The translations under genes and the position numbers were made by a program. The notes beneath the pieces are model-generated. The model searched no databases and had not been told where the DNA came from. It worked only from the letters and a program-made list of their open reading frames with translations. 23,803 nucleotides of DNA from Opitutaceae bacterium UBA4094 (lineage in GTDB: Bacteria; Verrucomicrobiota; Verrucomicrobiia; Opitutales; Opitutaceae), in assembly GCA_002382525.1 (NCBI GenBank), contig DFYA01000315.1, positions 2,529 to 26,331 on the forward strand. Direction: 5' to 3'. How positions within the stretch are numbered: position 1 is the stretch's first letter; every line of letters starts with the position of its first letter. This document shows positions 6,955 through 15,433 of this stretch, in pieces.

Positions 6955-8007
6955 TCAGAGCATCCAGAAACGCTTGCGGGGAGCGGGGCGGGGGGCGTCG
7001 GGGTTCTGGGCTTTCGTCTCGGCGGCTTCGACCTCGGCGAGGCGGGCGCGAGCTTCCGTGGCGGTGGCCGACTCGGGATAGGAGGTGATGGCCTCGTTGT
7101 AGAACACGCGAGCGGCCTTGTAGTTGTTGCGTTTGTAGAAGTAGAAGTCGCCGATCTTGATTTTGCTTTGGGCGAAAGTGTTGCGCGCATCGACAAGGCC
7201 CTTGTCCACGGACGGAACGTTGGAGTCGCCGGGGAAGAGGATGAGGAAGTCCTCGAAGTAGGTGATAGCCTGGCGGGTGGAGGCTTGGTCGTAGTAGGGA
7301 CCTTGGACGAGTTCGGCGTGGGTGTGCGCGAGTTTGTAGTAGGCGTCGGGCGCGAGGAGGCTCTGGGGGTAATCGTTGATCATGCGGTCGAGCGCGTCGA
7401 TCGCCTCGTCGTATTGACCGAGCCGTTGGTGACCTTGCGCGATGTTCATCAGCGCGAGAGGCGCGTAGTCGCTGTAGGGGGCGGTTTCGACAATTTTCTC
7501 GAAATACCCGATGCCCTTGACGCGGTTTTTGAAGCCGGGGATCACGCCGAAGTAGCGGGGGCGGGCGCCGTCCACCAAGGCGTTGGCGATGCGGTATTGT
7601 TCGCCGATGATTTCGTTAAAGTGGGGCGAGTTGGGGTAGCGCGAGACGACGTCTTGGAAGGCGTCGAACGCCTTGAAGTATTGCTTACGCTCCATGCGGA
7701 TACGGGCGGCGCGGTAGAGGGCCTCGGGGGCGTAGATGGAGTTCGGGTATTTTTTAGCGACCGACTCGTAGCGCGACATGGCGGAGGAACGTTCTCCATT
7801 TTCTTCATCGGCCCGCGCTTTGTTCATCGTTTCGAGGGCGGTGCGACCCTCCTCGGGGATGAGACCGGAGAGGACGCCGCCTTGGACTTGCCAGCCGGAG
7901 GTCGGGGTCCAAACGAGGTCCGCCTTAAGCGCCGTGCCGGAAAAAGTCGTCAGAGCGAAGACGAGGAGGGCTGCGTGGGACAGGGCGCGGGTGAGTAAAT
8001 TGGACAT
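6955..8007 (-). CDS. BamD-like periplasmic TPR protein (outer-membrane assembly)
   Basis: This 350-residue exported protein contains several TPR-type helical repeats spread over about residues 50-320, including SRYESVAKKYPNSIYAPEAL, AFQDVVSRYPNSPHFNEI, the ALDRMINDYPQSLLAPDAYY segment and RVFYNEAITSYPESATATEA. This is the BamD/YfiO/CpoB pattern, and BamD helps the Bam complex insert barrels into the outer membrane. The N-terminus (residues 1 to about 29) is a Sec-type signal ending ALKA-D. I see no lipobox Cys, unlike classical BamD, so it may be soluble in the periplasm. It is about 100 residues longer than the E. coli protein. The gap to fabH is about 11 bases and to lptE 34 bases, so it is co-transcribed with envelope genes. 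The TPR export function is secure; the precise Bam role is inferred. Confidence 0.8.
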   Translation of the reverse strand: MSNLLTRALSHAALLVFALTTFSGTALKADLVWTPTSGWQVQGGVLSGLIPEEGRTALETMNKARADEENGERSSAMSRYESVAKKYPNSIYAPEALYRAARIRMERKQYFKAFDAFQDVVSRYPNSPHFNEIIGEQYRIANALVDGARPRYFGVIPGFKNRVKGIGYFEKIVETAPYSDYAPLALMNIAQGHQRLGQYDEAIDALDRMINDYPQSLLAPDAYYKLAHTHAELVQGPYYDQASTRQAITYFEDFLILFPGDSNVPSVDKGLVDARNTFAQSKIKIGDFYFYKRNNYKAARVFYNEAITSYPESATATEARARLAEVEAAETKAQNPDAPRPAPRKRFWML

Positions 8008-8018
8008 GTCGTAAAGAG

Positions 8019-9023
8019 TTACCAGCGAACCAGCGCGGACCCGTAGGTCAAGCCCGCCCCGAATGCGACGAAGAGAGTGGTGTCACCGGGTTTCACGCGA
8101 CCCGAACGGCGGGCTTCGTCGAGGGCGATCGGGATGGAGGCGGCGGAGGTGTTGCCGTAGCGGTCAAGGTTGACGAAGAACGACTCCATGGGGAGCTCCA
8201 GGTATTGGGCAATGACCTCGATGATGCGGAGGTTGGCCTGATGCGGGATCACGCAATTGATCTGGGCGGCCGACATCTGGTGTTGTTCGAGAATGTCGCG
8301 GGCGGCGTCTTCCATCTCGCGGATGGCGATTTTGAAGATCTCGCGGCCCTTCATGGTGAGGGCGGGCGGCGTGGCCGGAACCCCGGCTGCGGCGCCGGTG
8401 GCGGCGGCGAGCGCGGTATTGCTGCCGCCGTTGGGGATACAGAGGAGGCGCGAGTGCGCGCCTTCAGCGTAGAGTTTTACGCCGATCATCTGAGCGGTGC
8501 CGCGAGCCGGACCGAGGACAACGGCACCGGCGCCGTCACCGAAGAGCACGCACGTGGTGCGGTCCTTCCAATCGAGAACCGACGACATTTTTTCGGCGCC
8601 GATCACGAGTGCATGGCGATAGCGGCCCGAACCCAGCATGGCCCAGGCAGTGTCGAGCGCGTAGAGAAAACCGGAGCACGCGGCGTTTACGTCGAAACAC
8701 GCGGCGTGGGTGGAGACGCCCAAAATGTTTTGCACGAAGCAGGCGGTGGCCGGCATCGGCATGTCGGGGGTCATCGTCGCGATGATGATCAGGTCGATGT
8801 CGGCGGCGGTGAGGCCGGCGTTGTCCAACGCGGCGCGACCGGCGGCGGCGGCCATCTGGGACGTGGTTTCGTTGTCCCCGGCGATGCGTCGTTCGCGGAT
8901 ACCGGACCGGGAGAAAATCCACTCGTCGGAAGTGTCGACGATTTTGGCGAGGTCGTCGTTGGTGAGGATTTTCTCGGGGGCGTAGGAGCCGGTGCCGAGA
9001 ATGGCGATGGCGGGAGAACCCAT
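8019..9023 (-). CDS. fabH: 3-oxoacyl-ACP synthase III (KAS III)
   Basis: FabH condenses acetyl-CoA or another primer with malonyl-ACP to begin each fatty acid. The 334-residue thiolase-fold protein has the Cys-His-Asn triad in order: Cys116 in DVNAACSGF, His261 in VIPHQAN and Asn291 in DRYGNTSAAS. It also shows the EWIFSRSGIRERRI and LFGDGAGAVVL motifs of KAS III and ends with FVAFGAGLTYGSALVRW. Length is slightly above the usual 315-330 because of an Ala-rich insert near 203-220. It lies 55 bases after plsX and 11 bases before the BamD-like gene, the classic rpmF-plsX-fabH order. The start at ATG 9023 is unambiguous. Confidence 0.97.
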   Translation of the reverse strand: MGSPAIAILGTGSYAPEKILTNDDLAKIVDTSDEWIFSRSGIRERRIAGDNETTSQMAAAAGRAALDNAGLTAADIDLIIIATMTPDMPMPATACFVQNILGVSTHAACFDVNAACSGFLYALDTAWAMLGSGRYRHALVIGAEKMSSVLDWKDRTTCVLFGDGAGAVVLGPARGTAQMIGVKLYAEGAHSRLLCIPNGGSNTALAAATGAAAGVPATPPALTMKGREIFKIAIREMEDAARDILEQHQMSAAQINCVIPHQANLRIIEVIAQYLELPMESFFVNLDRYGNTSAASIPIALDEARRSGRVKPGDTTLFVAFGAGLTYGSALVRW

Positions 9024-9078
9024 GGGTGGTCGGAGCAGAAAGGATCGCGCGCGTGGCGAGTCGAAACGCGCGGCGGTC

Positions 9079-10167
9079 TTAAGAGGCGGGGGCCTCCAGC
9101 TTGGAGGCGGGAGCGGGTTGCGTGGGCCTGATCAGGGAATTGGCGCGCGCGGCGTCTGCGGCGATGAGGTGAAGCATGTCGGCCTTGACGATTTTGCCCG
9201 CGGCGAGAACCGCGTTTTTGATCGCGTGGCGATTGCTGGAACCGTGGGCCTTTAGGACGTTGCCGCGCAAACCCAGTAGCGGGGCGCCACCGTAGACGTC
9301 GGGGTTCATGCGCTTCTTCAATGCCTTGAACGCGCCGCGAGACAACATCGCGCCACCCATGCGGAGCGGGTTGGCCTTGAGTTCGGCCTTGAGCGTTGCG
9401 GAGAAGAAGTGGGCGAGGGACTCCCAACTCTTCAAGAGCAGGTTGCCGACGAAGCCGTCGCACACCGCGACGTCACAGTGGTCGGTGAAGACTTGGAAGC
9501 CTTCGGTGGGGCCGGCGTAATTGATCAAATTGCCGAGGCTCTTGAGGTGCTCGTGGGTGGCGCTGATGAGTGCGTTGCCCTTGCCCTCTTCGGTGCCGAT
9601 GGTGAGCAGGCCGACGCGGGGATTGGCGATGCCGAGAACGACTCGCGCGTAATGGGTGCCGAGAAGCGCGTTGTGGACCAAGTGCTCCGCCTCGGCCTCG
9701 GGATTGGCGCCGGCGTCGATCAGGATGAAGTGGCCGTTTTCGCGCGGGATGATCGCGGCGAGGGCGGGACGGTCGATCCCTTCGAGGGTGCGCAGCTTGA
9801 TGGTGCCGCCGGCCATGAGCGCGCCGGTGTTGCCGCAGCTGACGACGGCGGACGCCTCGCCGGATTTAACCAGCTCGATGGCGCGGAACATGGACGCATC
9901 CTTCTTCCGCTTGAGCGAAGGGAGCGGCTTGTCCGCCATCGTGATGACTTCGGAGGCATGAAAAAGCCTCAACGAGGGATGCCCGTCGAGGCCATGCCGC
10001 GTGATGAGCGGCTTCAGAATCGCCTCGTCGCCCACAAGGGTGACGGGGATGTTCCCGGAGGATTCGGCCAAGGCGATTTCTACGGCCGCCACGACTTCGG
10101 GCGGCCCTAGATCGCCTCCCATCGCGTCAACCGCGATACGCCCGGTAGCGGCGGAAGAGGAGACCAT
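9079..10167 (-). CDS. plsX: Phosphate acyltransferase PlsX
   Basis: PlsX makes acyl-phosphate from acyl-ACP, feeding PlsY in phospholipid synthesis at the membrane surface. The 362-residue protein has the family start IAVDAMGGDLGPPEVV (residues 11-26), then SLKRKKDASMFRAIELVKSG, VSCGNTGALMAGG, IDAGANPEAEAEHLVHNALLG, GLLTIGTEEGKGN and VAVCDGFVGNLLLKSWE. These are the diagnostic blocks in the right order. The tail after residue 345 is Pro/Ala-rich and divergent. It is followed by fabH and preceded (43 bases) by rpmF, the common bacterial arrangement in which growth-related ribosome and lipid genes are co-expressed. The start is ATG 10167; no Shine-Dalgarno sequence is visible. Confidence 0.97.
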   Translation of the reverse strand: MVSSSAATGRIAVDAMGGDLGPPEVVAAVEIALAESSGNIPVTLVGDEAILKPLITRHGLDGHPSLRLFHASEVITMADKPLPSLKRKKDASMFRAIELVKSGEASAVVSCGNTGALMAGGTIKLRTLEGIDRPALAAIIPRENGHFILIDAGANPEAEAEHLVHNALLGTHYARVVLGIANPRVGLLTIGTEEGKGNALISATHEHLKSLGNLINYAGPTEGFQVFTDHCDVAVCDGFVGNLLLKSWESLAHFFSATLKAELKANPLRMGGAMLSRGAFKALKKRMNPDVYGGAPLLGLRGNVLKAHGSSNRHAIKNAVLAAGKIVKADMLHLIAADAARANSLIRPTQPAPASKLEAPAS

Positions 10168-10210
10168 CGCAGGGGATGGTTGGTGATAAACGCGAGGCGG
10201 GTCGCGTGGA

Positions 10211-10390
10211 TTAGACCTCGACGTTGACCACTTGGCGACCGCGGTAGGTGCCGTTGGTGGGATTCACGTGGTGAGGACGGAAAGCGGAGCCGTCGGTCGG
10301 ATCACGGGCGATTTCGGGAGCTTTGAAAGCGTTGGCTGCGCGGCGATTGGCGCTACGGCGTTTGGACTGCTTGCGTTTCGGATTAGCCAT
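10211..10390 (-). CDS. rpmF: 50S ribosomal protein L32, cysteine-free type
   Basis: This 59-residue basic protein begins MANPKRKQSKRRSANRRAAN and ends HHVNPTNGTYRGRQVVNVEV. The basic N-terminal tail and the RPHH...TYRGRQVV end match L32. It lacks the four zinc-ribbon cysteines found in many L32 proteins, so it is the zinc-independent form, as in E. coli. It is the first gene of the rpmF-plsX-fabH run and the promoter should lie in the 238-base gap upstream. The DUF177/YceD gene that often precedes rpmF is absent here. Confidence 0.95.
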   Translation of the reverse strand: MANPKRKQSKRRSANRRAANAFKAPEIARDPTDGSAFRPHHVNPTNGTYRGRQVVNVEV

Positions 10391-10628
10391 GGTCGGTGGT
10401 GTTTAGAGAGTGAGGGACGTGTGTGTGAACAGGTCTGTTATGAGTGGTAAAGGGTGAACGTAGAGGGCGGCGCTTTCCGCCGTCAAGTGCTATCACCTGC
10501 GTATGCGATGGAAGAAGCCGGACAACGCGAATCGGTTGATCGATGGCGGGGCGGCTGCTCGCGCAGCTTACGGACCCTGTCGAGTTTATGCTTTCCTCGC
10601 GCGAGGGTTTTAAGATTCATGCTCAGCC
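10391..10628. promoter_or_regulatory. Divergent intergenic region between rpmF and trpD
   Basis: This 238-base region must hold promoters for both directions. On the minus strand TTGACG (complement of 10485-10490) is followed 18 bases later by TACGTT, a plausible but weak promoter for rpmF. A GGCGG/CCGCC hairpin lies between the boxes. A 12-base palindrome CCTCGCGCGAGG (10595-10606) followed by TTTT lies 23 bases before trpD. I found no tryptophan-rich leader peptide that would indicate attenuation. Confidence 0.4.
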
Positions 10629-11675
10629 ATGCCTGACCTCATCGAACTGACCGCCAAAGTGCGGGCGTCCCAAGAATTGACTGCTGTCGAGGTGGAGTCC
10701 GCCGCCGCCGCCTTGGCCGCGCCGGAAACGGGCGACGCGGCGAAGATCGCGTTTCTTTCCGCGTTGGGCGACAAGGGCGAGACGTCCGCCGAGATCGCGG
10801 CGTTTGCCCGGGCGTTTCGCGCGCGTGCCATCGATCCGGGCGTCGAACGTTGGTCGTCGGGCGCCATCGACATCGTTGGCACCGGCGGCGACATGGCAGG
10901 TGGATTTAACATCTCCAGCATGGTGGTGCTCACGCTGGCCAGCGCGGGCGTGACTGTGATGAAACACGGCAACCGTGGAATCACGTCCAAGTGTGGCAGT
11001 GCCGATTTGTTGGCGGCGCTCGGTGTGAACTTGGAGGCTCCGCCCGAGATAGTTCGCGGTGCGCTCGAACAGCTCGGCTACGTGTTCTTTTTTGCGCCGG
11101 CGTATCATCCGGCGTTCAAACACATCGCGCCCGCGCGCAAGCAACTCGCCGCGCAAGGCCGCCGCTCTGTATTCAATATCTTGGGACCGTTGATCAACCC
11201 GGGCCGGCCCGCCCACACGCTGCTTGGGGTGTTCTCCGAAACGTGGGTCGGGAAACTGGCAGAGGTGCTTCAGTTGCTCGGCACCGAAGCGGGCTTGGCC
11301 GCGCACGGAATCATCGCGCCCGGCCGCGGTATCGACGAACTCACTACAGCGACCTCCAACCGCGTGCGCGGCATCGGGCGGTTGCGCGCCGTCGATGGCG
11401 TATGGGAGCCTGCGGAGCACGGTTTTCGGGTGTCGCCGTTCGCCGATCTTGAGGGAGGCGATCTCGAAACGAATCTGGCGATCGTCGAGGCGGTGCTCTC
11501 CGGGCGCGGGCCGACCGGGTTGGTGGACACGATCGCTTTCAACGCCGCCACCGCGCTTTGGATCACCGGGCGCACCGCGACGGTTGCCGACGGCGTGGCG
11601 CAGGCGAAGGAACTGCTCCTAGGCGGAGCGGTCAGGGCGAAAATCGCGGCGACCCGCGAGTTTTTCCAATCATGA
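10629..11675 (+). CDS. trpD: Anthranilate phosphoribosyltransferase
   Basis: TrpD transfers phosphoribose from PRPP to anthranilate in tryptophan synthesis (cytosol). The 348-residue protein has the family blocks DIVGTGGD (residues 81-88), FNISS, VMKHGNRGITSKCGSADLL (110-128), HPAFKHIAPARKQL and FNILGPLINP (182-191). These bind PRPP, magnesium and anthranilate. The loop after HG (AHGIIAPGRGIDELTT, about 225-240) is about four residues longer than the usual HGxDGLDE. No other trp gene is nearby; instead it is coupled to glmM by a four-base ATGA overlap. The start ATG 10629 has no Shine-Dalgarno sequence. Confidence 0.95.
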   Translation: MPDLIELTAKVRASQELTAVEVESAAAALAAPETGDAAKIAFLSALGDKGETSAEIAAFARAFRARAIDPGVERWSSGAIDIVGTGGDMAGGFNISSMVVLTLASAGVTVMKHGNRGITSKCGSADLLAALGVNLEAPPEIVRGALEQLGYVFFFAPAYHPAFKHIAPARKQLAAQGRRSVFNILGPLINPGRPAHTLLGVFSETWVGKLAEVLQLLGTEAGLAAHGIIAPGRGIDELTTATSNRVRGIGRLRAVDGVWEPAEHGFRVSPFADLEGGDLETNLAIVEAVLSGRGPTGLVDTIAFNAATALWITGRTATVADGVAQAKELLLGGAVRAKIAATREFFQS

Positions 11676-12994
11676 AGCGAATCTATTTCGGCACCGACGG
11701 CGTCCGCGGCCCCTATGGCGGGCCTATCATCAACGAGTCGTTTGCCATCCGCCTGGGCGAAGCGGCGGGGCGTTGGTCGGGAGGCCGCGGGCGCGTGCTG
11801 ATCGGGCGCGACACGCGCGTCTCGGGCGAGTCGTTGGTCAAGGCCGTCGCGTCCGGTCTGGCGGCCGCCGGCCTCGAGCCGGTGTCGCTCGGCGTGTTGC
11901 CCACGCCGGCGGTGGCTCGAGCGGTGCGTCTTTCGGACGCCGTGCTTGGCGTCGTGATCACCGCCTCGCACAATCCGGCGGCGGACAACGGCATCAAGTT
12001 TTTCGCGGGCTCCGGCATTAAACTCACCGACGACGACGAGGCGCGCATCGAAGCCCTCCTCCCGAACGAACCGTGTTTTTCGCTCGCGCCGACGCAGGGC
12101 GAGGACGGCGTCGAGCCCTACATCCAGGCGGCGAGTGCGTTGCTCCCTGCGGGTTCGTTGACCGGGTGGCGAATCGTTTTGGATACGGCCAACGGAGCGA
12201 CCGCCGCGACCAGTCCGGCGGTGTTGCGAGCGCTCGGCGCGGAGGTGATCGGCATCGGTGACTCGCCCGACGGGCTCAACATCAACGCAGGCGTTGGCAG
12301 CGAGCACCCCGAAAAACTCGCCGAGCGGGTTCGTGCGACCGGCGCACGCCTAGGCATTGCCCACGACGGCGATGGTGATAGGTGCATTTTGTGCGACGAG
12401 ACGGGTGCGGTGGTCGATGGCGACGAGGTGCTGACGCTCCTTGCTGTCCACGCGCTCAAAAACGGGCGGTTGGCGGCGTCCACGTTGGTGGTGACGGTGC
12501 AAAGCAACATTGGCGTCGATGCGGCGATTAAAGCGGCGGGTGGGCGCGTCGAACGCACGGCGGTGGGTGACCGGTATGTGATCGAGCGGATGCTGGCGAC
12601 CGGTGCGACGCTCGGCGGCGAGTCCAGCGGCCATATCATCTTTTCGGATACATCGCCAACGGGCGACGGGCTCGTGGCGGCGTTGAAGGTGATCGAGGTC
12701 ATGCTCGCGACCGGTCGCCCCTTGTCCGAACTCCGGCGCACGCTCGTGAAATTCCCCCAGGCGACCCGCAACCTCAGGGTCCGCGAGCGCCGCGAACTGG
12801 CGGCGTGCGGCTCGTTGGTCGAGGCGATCTCGACCCTCGAAAACGAGTTGGGCGAGCGAGGCCGCGTCTTGGTTCGTTTTTCCGGGACGGAGGCCAAACT
12901 TCGGCTGTTGGTCGAAGGAGAGACGGATGAAATGGTCGCCGCCGGAATCAACCGACTGACGCATGCCGCCGCGGAGGACCTGCAGCTCATTTGA
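11672..12994 (+). CDS. glmM: Phosphoglucosamine mutase
   Basis: GlmM converts glucosamine 6-phosphate to glucosamine 1-phosphate, on the way to UDP-GlcNAc for peptidoglycan and LPS. The 440-residue protein has the four expected motifs. The phosphoserine loop is TASHNPAADNGIKFF (Ser99), metal binding is DGDGDR, sugar binding is GGESSGHI and phosphate binding is RFSGTEAKLR. The N-terminus YFGTDGVRG and the overall length (family about 445) support GlmM over other phosphohexomutases. The ATG overlaps the trpD stop (11672-11675), so the two are co-translated. The TPR gene follows 56 bases later. A phosphomannomutase activity cannot be fully excluded. Confidence 0.93.
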   Translation: MKRIYFGTDGVRGPYGGPIINESFAIRLGEAAGRWSGGRGRVLIGRDTRVSGESLVKAVASGLAAAGLEPVSLGVLPTPAVARAVRLSDAVLGVVITASHNPAADNGIKFFAGSGIKLTDDDEARIEALLPNEPCFSLAPTQGEDGVEPYIQAASALLPAGSLTGWRIVLDTANGATAATSPAVLRALGAEVIGIGDSPDGLNINAGVGSEHPEKLAERVRATGARLGIAHDGDGDRCILCDETGAVVDGDEVLTLLAVHALKNGRLAASTLVVTVQSNIGVDAAIKAAGGRVERTAVGDRYVIERMLATGATLGGESSGHIIFSDTSPTGDGLVAALKVIEVMLATGRPLSELRRTLVKFPQATRNLRVRERRELAACGSLVEAISTLENELGERGRVLVRFSGTEAKLRLLVEGETDEMVAAGINRLTHAAAEDLQLI

Positions 12995-13050
12995 AGGGCA
13001 ATCTAGCGTTGACCCAACATGACCGCGTGAATTCTTTCACCCATTCCCCT

Positions 13051-14442
13051 ATGCCAGAAATCCCCGTTTCATCGCTTGACCCTCGCGTTCAGAAGCAGAT
13101 CGAGAATTCCCAGATCGCGTTGCAACGCGGCAATCTCGATTACGTGCTGGACGTCACCACCCAGGTTTTAAAATCCGCCCCCGGTTGCCTGCCCGTGCGC
13201 AGGTTGCAACGCGTGGCCCAGCTCCGCCAGCTCGGCACGAAAAACAAGCTGTTCGCCAAGGCGTTTGGCTCGGTCACCCAAGCGGGTTTCCTGTTTGGCG
13301 GCGGCAAAAAAGACCCGTCCAAGGCCCTCGAAACCGCCGAGAAAATGCTGGCGAGCGACCCCACGAGCGTGCCGGCGCTCAAGCTCCTCGCCGAGGCCGC
13401 AGCTGGCCTCGATATGCCCGACACGGTCGCGTTCGCATGGGAGGCGGTTCACGAACTGAATCCCGGAGATCGCGAAGCGCTTTTGAATTTTGGTGAAGCG
13501 TGCCTCGTAGCCAAGCGCCCGAAGGACGCCCTCCGCGCGGCCGACGAGCTGCTCAAGACGCGTCCGCAGGACGGCGACGCGCTCGCGCTCATGCGCAAGG
13601 CTGCTATCGCGCAGACCACCGACAAGGGCAACTGGGAGGACAAGGGCTCTTTCCGCGACAAGTTGAAGGACGAGGCTCAGTCCACGATGTTGGAGCAAGC
13701 GTCCAAGGTCGTGACCTCCGACGAGATGACGCAGAAGCTCATCGACGAAGCGCTTGAGCGCCTGAAAGCCCAGCCGGACAATCTCAACCACTACCGCAGC
13801 GTCGTCGAAGGCTACAAGAAGCTCAACAAGCTCGAAGACGCGCTCCTTTACGTGCAAAAAGCGCGCGCGCTGCCTTCCGGCCAAGCTGATACATCGCTTG
13901 CGAAACAAGAAGCCGACCTGAAGACGGCGATCTTGGAAAAGCGCATCAAAGATCTGGAGGCGCAGGTCGCCGCCAATCCTGACAACGCCGAGTTGACCGC
14001 CACGCTGGCCAAGACCAAGAGCGATTTCGCGGAGACGCAGCTCGCCGAGGCCAAGCAGTATGTCGAGCGGTATCCCAACGACTACGCGGCGCGCTACACG
14101 CTGGGGAACCTGTATCTCGAGTTGGGCGATTACCAGAACGCCATCGCCAATTTCCAGCAGGCCCAGAAGAATCCGAAGGTGCGCGTCTCGGCGATCACCG
14201 GCATGGGCCGTGCGTTGAAGGCTCGCAAGATGTTCGACCTCGCGGTCGCGCAGTTCCAGCTGGCGAAGAGCGAGCTTCCGCAGATGGACGAACTCAAGAA
14301 GGACGTCATCTACGAGCTCGCGACCTGCTACGAGTCGATGGGCAAGAAGGACGAGGCCATCATCGAGTATAAGATCATTTACAGCGACGACATCGGCTTC
14401 CGCGACGTCGCCGACAAGATCAACGCGTTCTACACGAGCTGA
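13051..14442 (+). CDS. Cytoplasmic TPR protein of unknown role
   Basis: This 463-residue protein has no signal peptide or membrane segment. TPR-type helical pairs occur near residues 20-60, 90-170 and 320-450, for example AARYTLGNLYLELGDYQNAIANFQQAQ and YELATCYESMGKKDEAIIEYKIIY. A charged helical middle (about 265-335) could form a coiled coil. Such proteins are protein-protein scaffolds, and nothing here points to a specific partner. ATG 13051 is preferred over an in-frame TTG at 12991 because the additional 20 residues are not helical repeat. It follows glmM by 56 bases and is ended by a strong terminator at 14508-14534. Confidence 0.85.
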   Translation: MPEIPVSSLDPRVQKQIENSQIALQRGNLDYVLDVTTQVLKSAPGCLPVRRLQRVAQLRQLGTKNKLFAKAFGSVTQAGFLFGGGKKDPSKALETAEKMLASDPTSVPALKLLAEAAAGLDMPDTVAFAWEAVHELNPGDREALLNFGEACLVAKRPKDALRAADELLKTRPQDGDALALMRKAAIAQTTDKGNWEDKGSFRDKLKDEAQSTMLEQASKVVTSDEMTQKLIDEALERLKAQPDNLNHYRSVVEGYKKLNKLEDALLYVQKARALPSGQADTSLAKQEADLKTAILEKRIKDLEAQVAANPDNAELTATLAKTKSDFAETQLAEAKQYVERYPNDYAARYTLGNLYLELGDYQNAIANFQQAQKNPKVRVSAITGMGRALKARKMFDLAVAQFQLAKSELPQMDELKKDVIYELATCYESMGKKDEAIIEYKIIYSDDIGFRDVADKINAFYTS

Positions 14443-14507
14443 ACGCGTGGAGTCGTGCGGGTTCGCGCCGAAGCCGGCGGGAATATCCTGCAAAACCGAT
14501 CTCCGAG

Positions 14508-14534
14508 GGCGGGCCTTATTGGCCCGCCTTTTTT
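14508..14534 (+). terminator. Intrinsic terminator of the TPR gene, overlapping the EamA gene end
   Basis: GGCGGGCC (14508-14515) pairs perfectly with GGCCCGCC (14521-14528) around TTATT, followed by T6 (14529-14534). It ends the rightward trpD-glmM-TPR transcript. The loop bases 14516-14518 are the complement of the TAA stop of the leftward EamA gene, so the terminator stem is partly coding on the other strand. No T tract follows on the minus strand. Confidence 0.92.
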
Positions 14535-15388
14535 GTGGCCGCCGGTTTCCACTCCGCGACCAGCACGGCGACGATGAGCAGCGCGAGGCTGGCGATGAGG
14601 CGCGGAACGCTCTGCGGCGTCTCTTGGAAAAACACCACCGAGCAGAGCACCCCGAGCGGGACCTTGGCGTTGTTAAATGCGGCCAAGGTGCCGGTGTTCA
14701 CCTTGGTCGCGCCGTAGTTCCACAGGAAGAAGCCGAGCCCCGACGCGAGCACCCCCAAGTAGGCGAGCACGCCCCACTGCGACGCCGTGGGACGGAATGC
14801 CAGCCAGTCAGTGAACCACAGCGAGGTGATCAACGTCGTCGCCAGCGCTCCGGCGCAGGGCCAGAAGAAGATGCCCGCGTCGGTCACGTCTTTAGGCAGG
14901 GTCGGACGGAGGCGTTTGTAGGCGACTTGCCCGGCGGCGAAACACAGGTTGGCGCCCTGCACAACGAGGAAACCGGTGACGATCGTGTCGCTGGTGCGGC
15001 TCTGCCAGATGAGCACGCCGGCGCCGACCACCGCCAGCGCGGCCGCGGCCATGTGGCGCCAGCGCGTGCGGTTCTCCACTGCGGCGTCGATCAGCGCGAC
15101 ATAGACCGGCGTGAGGATGGTCGCCAAAGCGATCTCGTGCGCCTTTAGGTGCACGAAAGCCGCCGTGTAGAGCATATACATGACGCCAAACTGAAACGCC
15201 CCGATGGTGCACAACGTGATAACATCGCCGCGCGGCAGCGCCCGCGGACGTAGAAAGGGTATAAAGACGAGCGTCGCAAACGCGAGGCGCAGCACGCTCA
15301 CGGCCACCGGGTCCAGCCCGGTGAGCTGGCCTTTGATGAGGCCGAACGAAAACGCCCAGAGAAACGAAACGAAGATCAGCGAAAGCAT
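14516..15388 (-). CDS. EamA-family (drug/metabolite transporter superfamily) permease
   Basis: This 290-residue inner-membrane protein has about ten hydrophobic segments arranged as two EamA halves (about residues 2-128 and 146-280). Family-like patches are FVSFLWAFSFGLIKGQLTGLDPVAVSVLRL at the start and the repeated A-ILTPVYVALI and NNAKVPLGVLCSVVFFQE stretches. EamA proteins usually export amino acids, metabolites or drugs by exchange. The substrate cannot be read from sequence. It lies 45 bases downstream of the double permease gene and could be the last gene of the transport run. Its final codons form the stem of the terminator of the converging gene. Confidence 0.88.
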   Translation of the reverse strand: MLSLIFVSFLWAFSFGLIKGQLTGLDPVAVSVLRLAFATLVFIPFLRPRALPRGDVITLCTIGAFQFGVMYMLYTAAFVHLKAHEIALATILTPVYVALIDAAVENRTRWRHMAAAALAVVGAGVLIWQSRTSDTIVTGFLVVQGANLCFAAGQVAYKRLRPTLPKDVTDAGIFFWPCAGALATTLITSLWFTDWLAFRPTASQWGVLAYLGVLASGLGFFLWNYGATKVNTGTLAAFNNAKVPLGVLCSVVFFQETPQSVPRLIASLALLIVAVLVAEWKPAATKKAGQ

Positions 15389-15433
15389 GGAGGGGGGAGG
15401 TGCCTGGTCTGCGACTCGCGATGACCGGCGTGC

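Noticed and set aside
6919..7998. 359-residue plus-strand frame over the BamD-like gene
   Set aside because: Val/Gly/Asp-rich shadow of the opposite-strand gene, which has a signal peptide and TPR repeats.
13168..14493. 441-residue minus-strand frame opposite the TPR gene
   Set aside because: It is the antisense shadow of a well-supported TPR protein; its composition (Leu, Arg, Gly-rich, no domains) is typical of GC-rich shadows.
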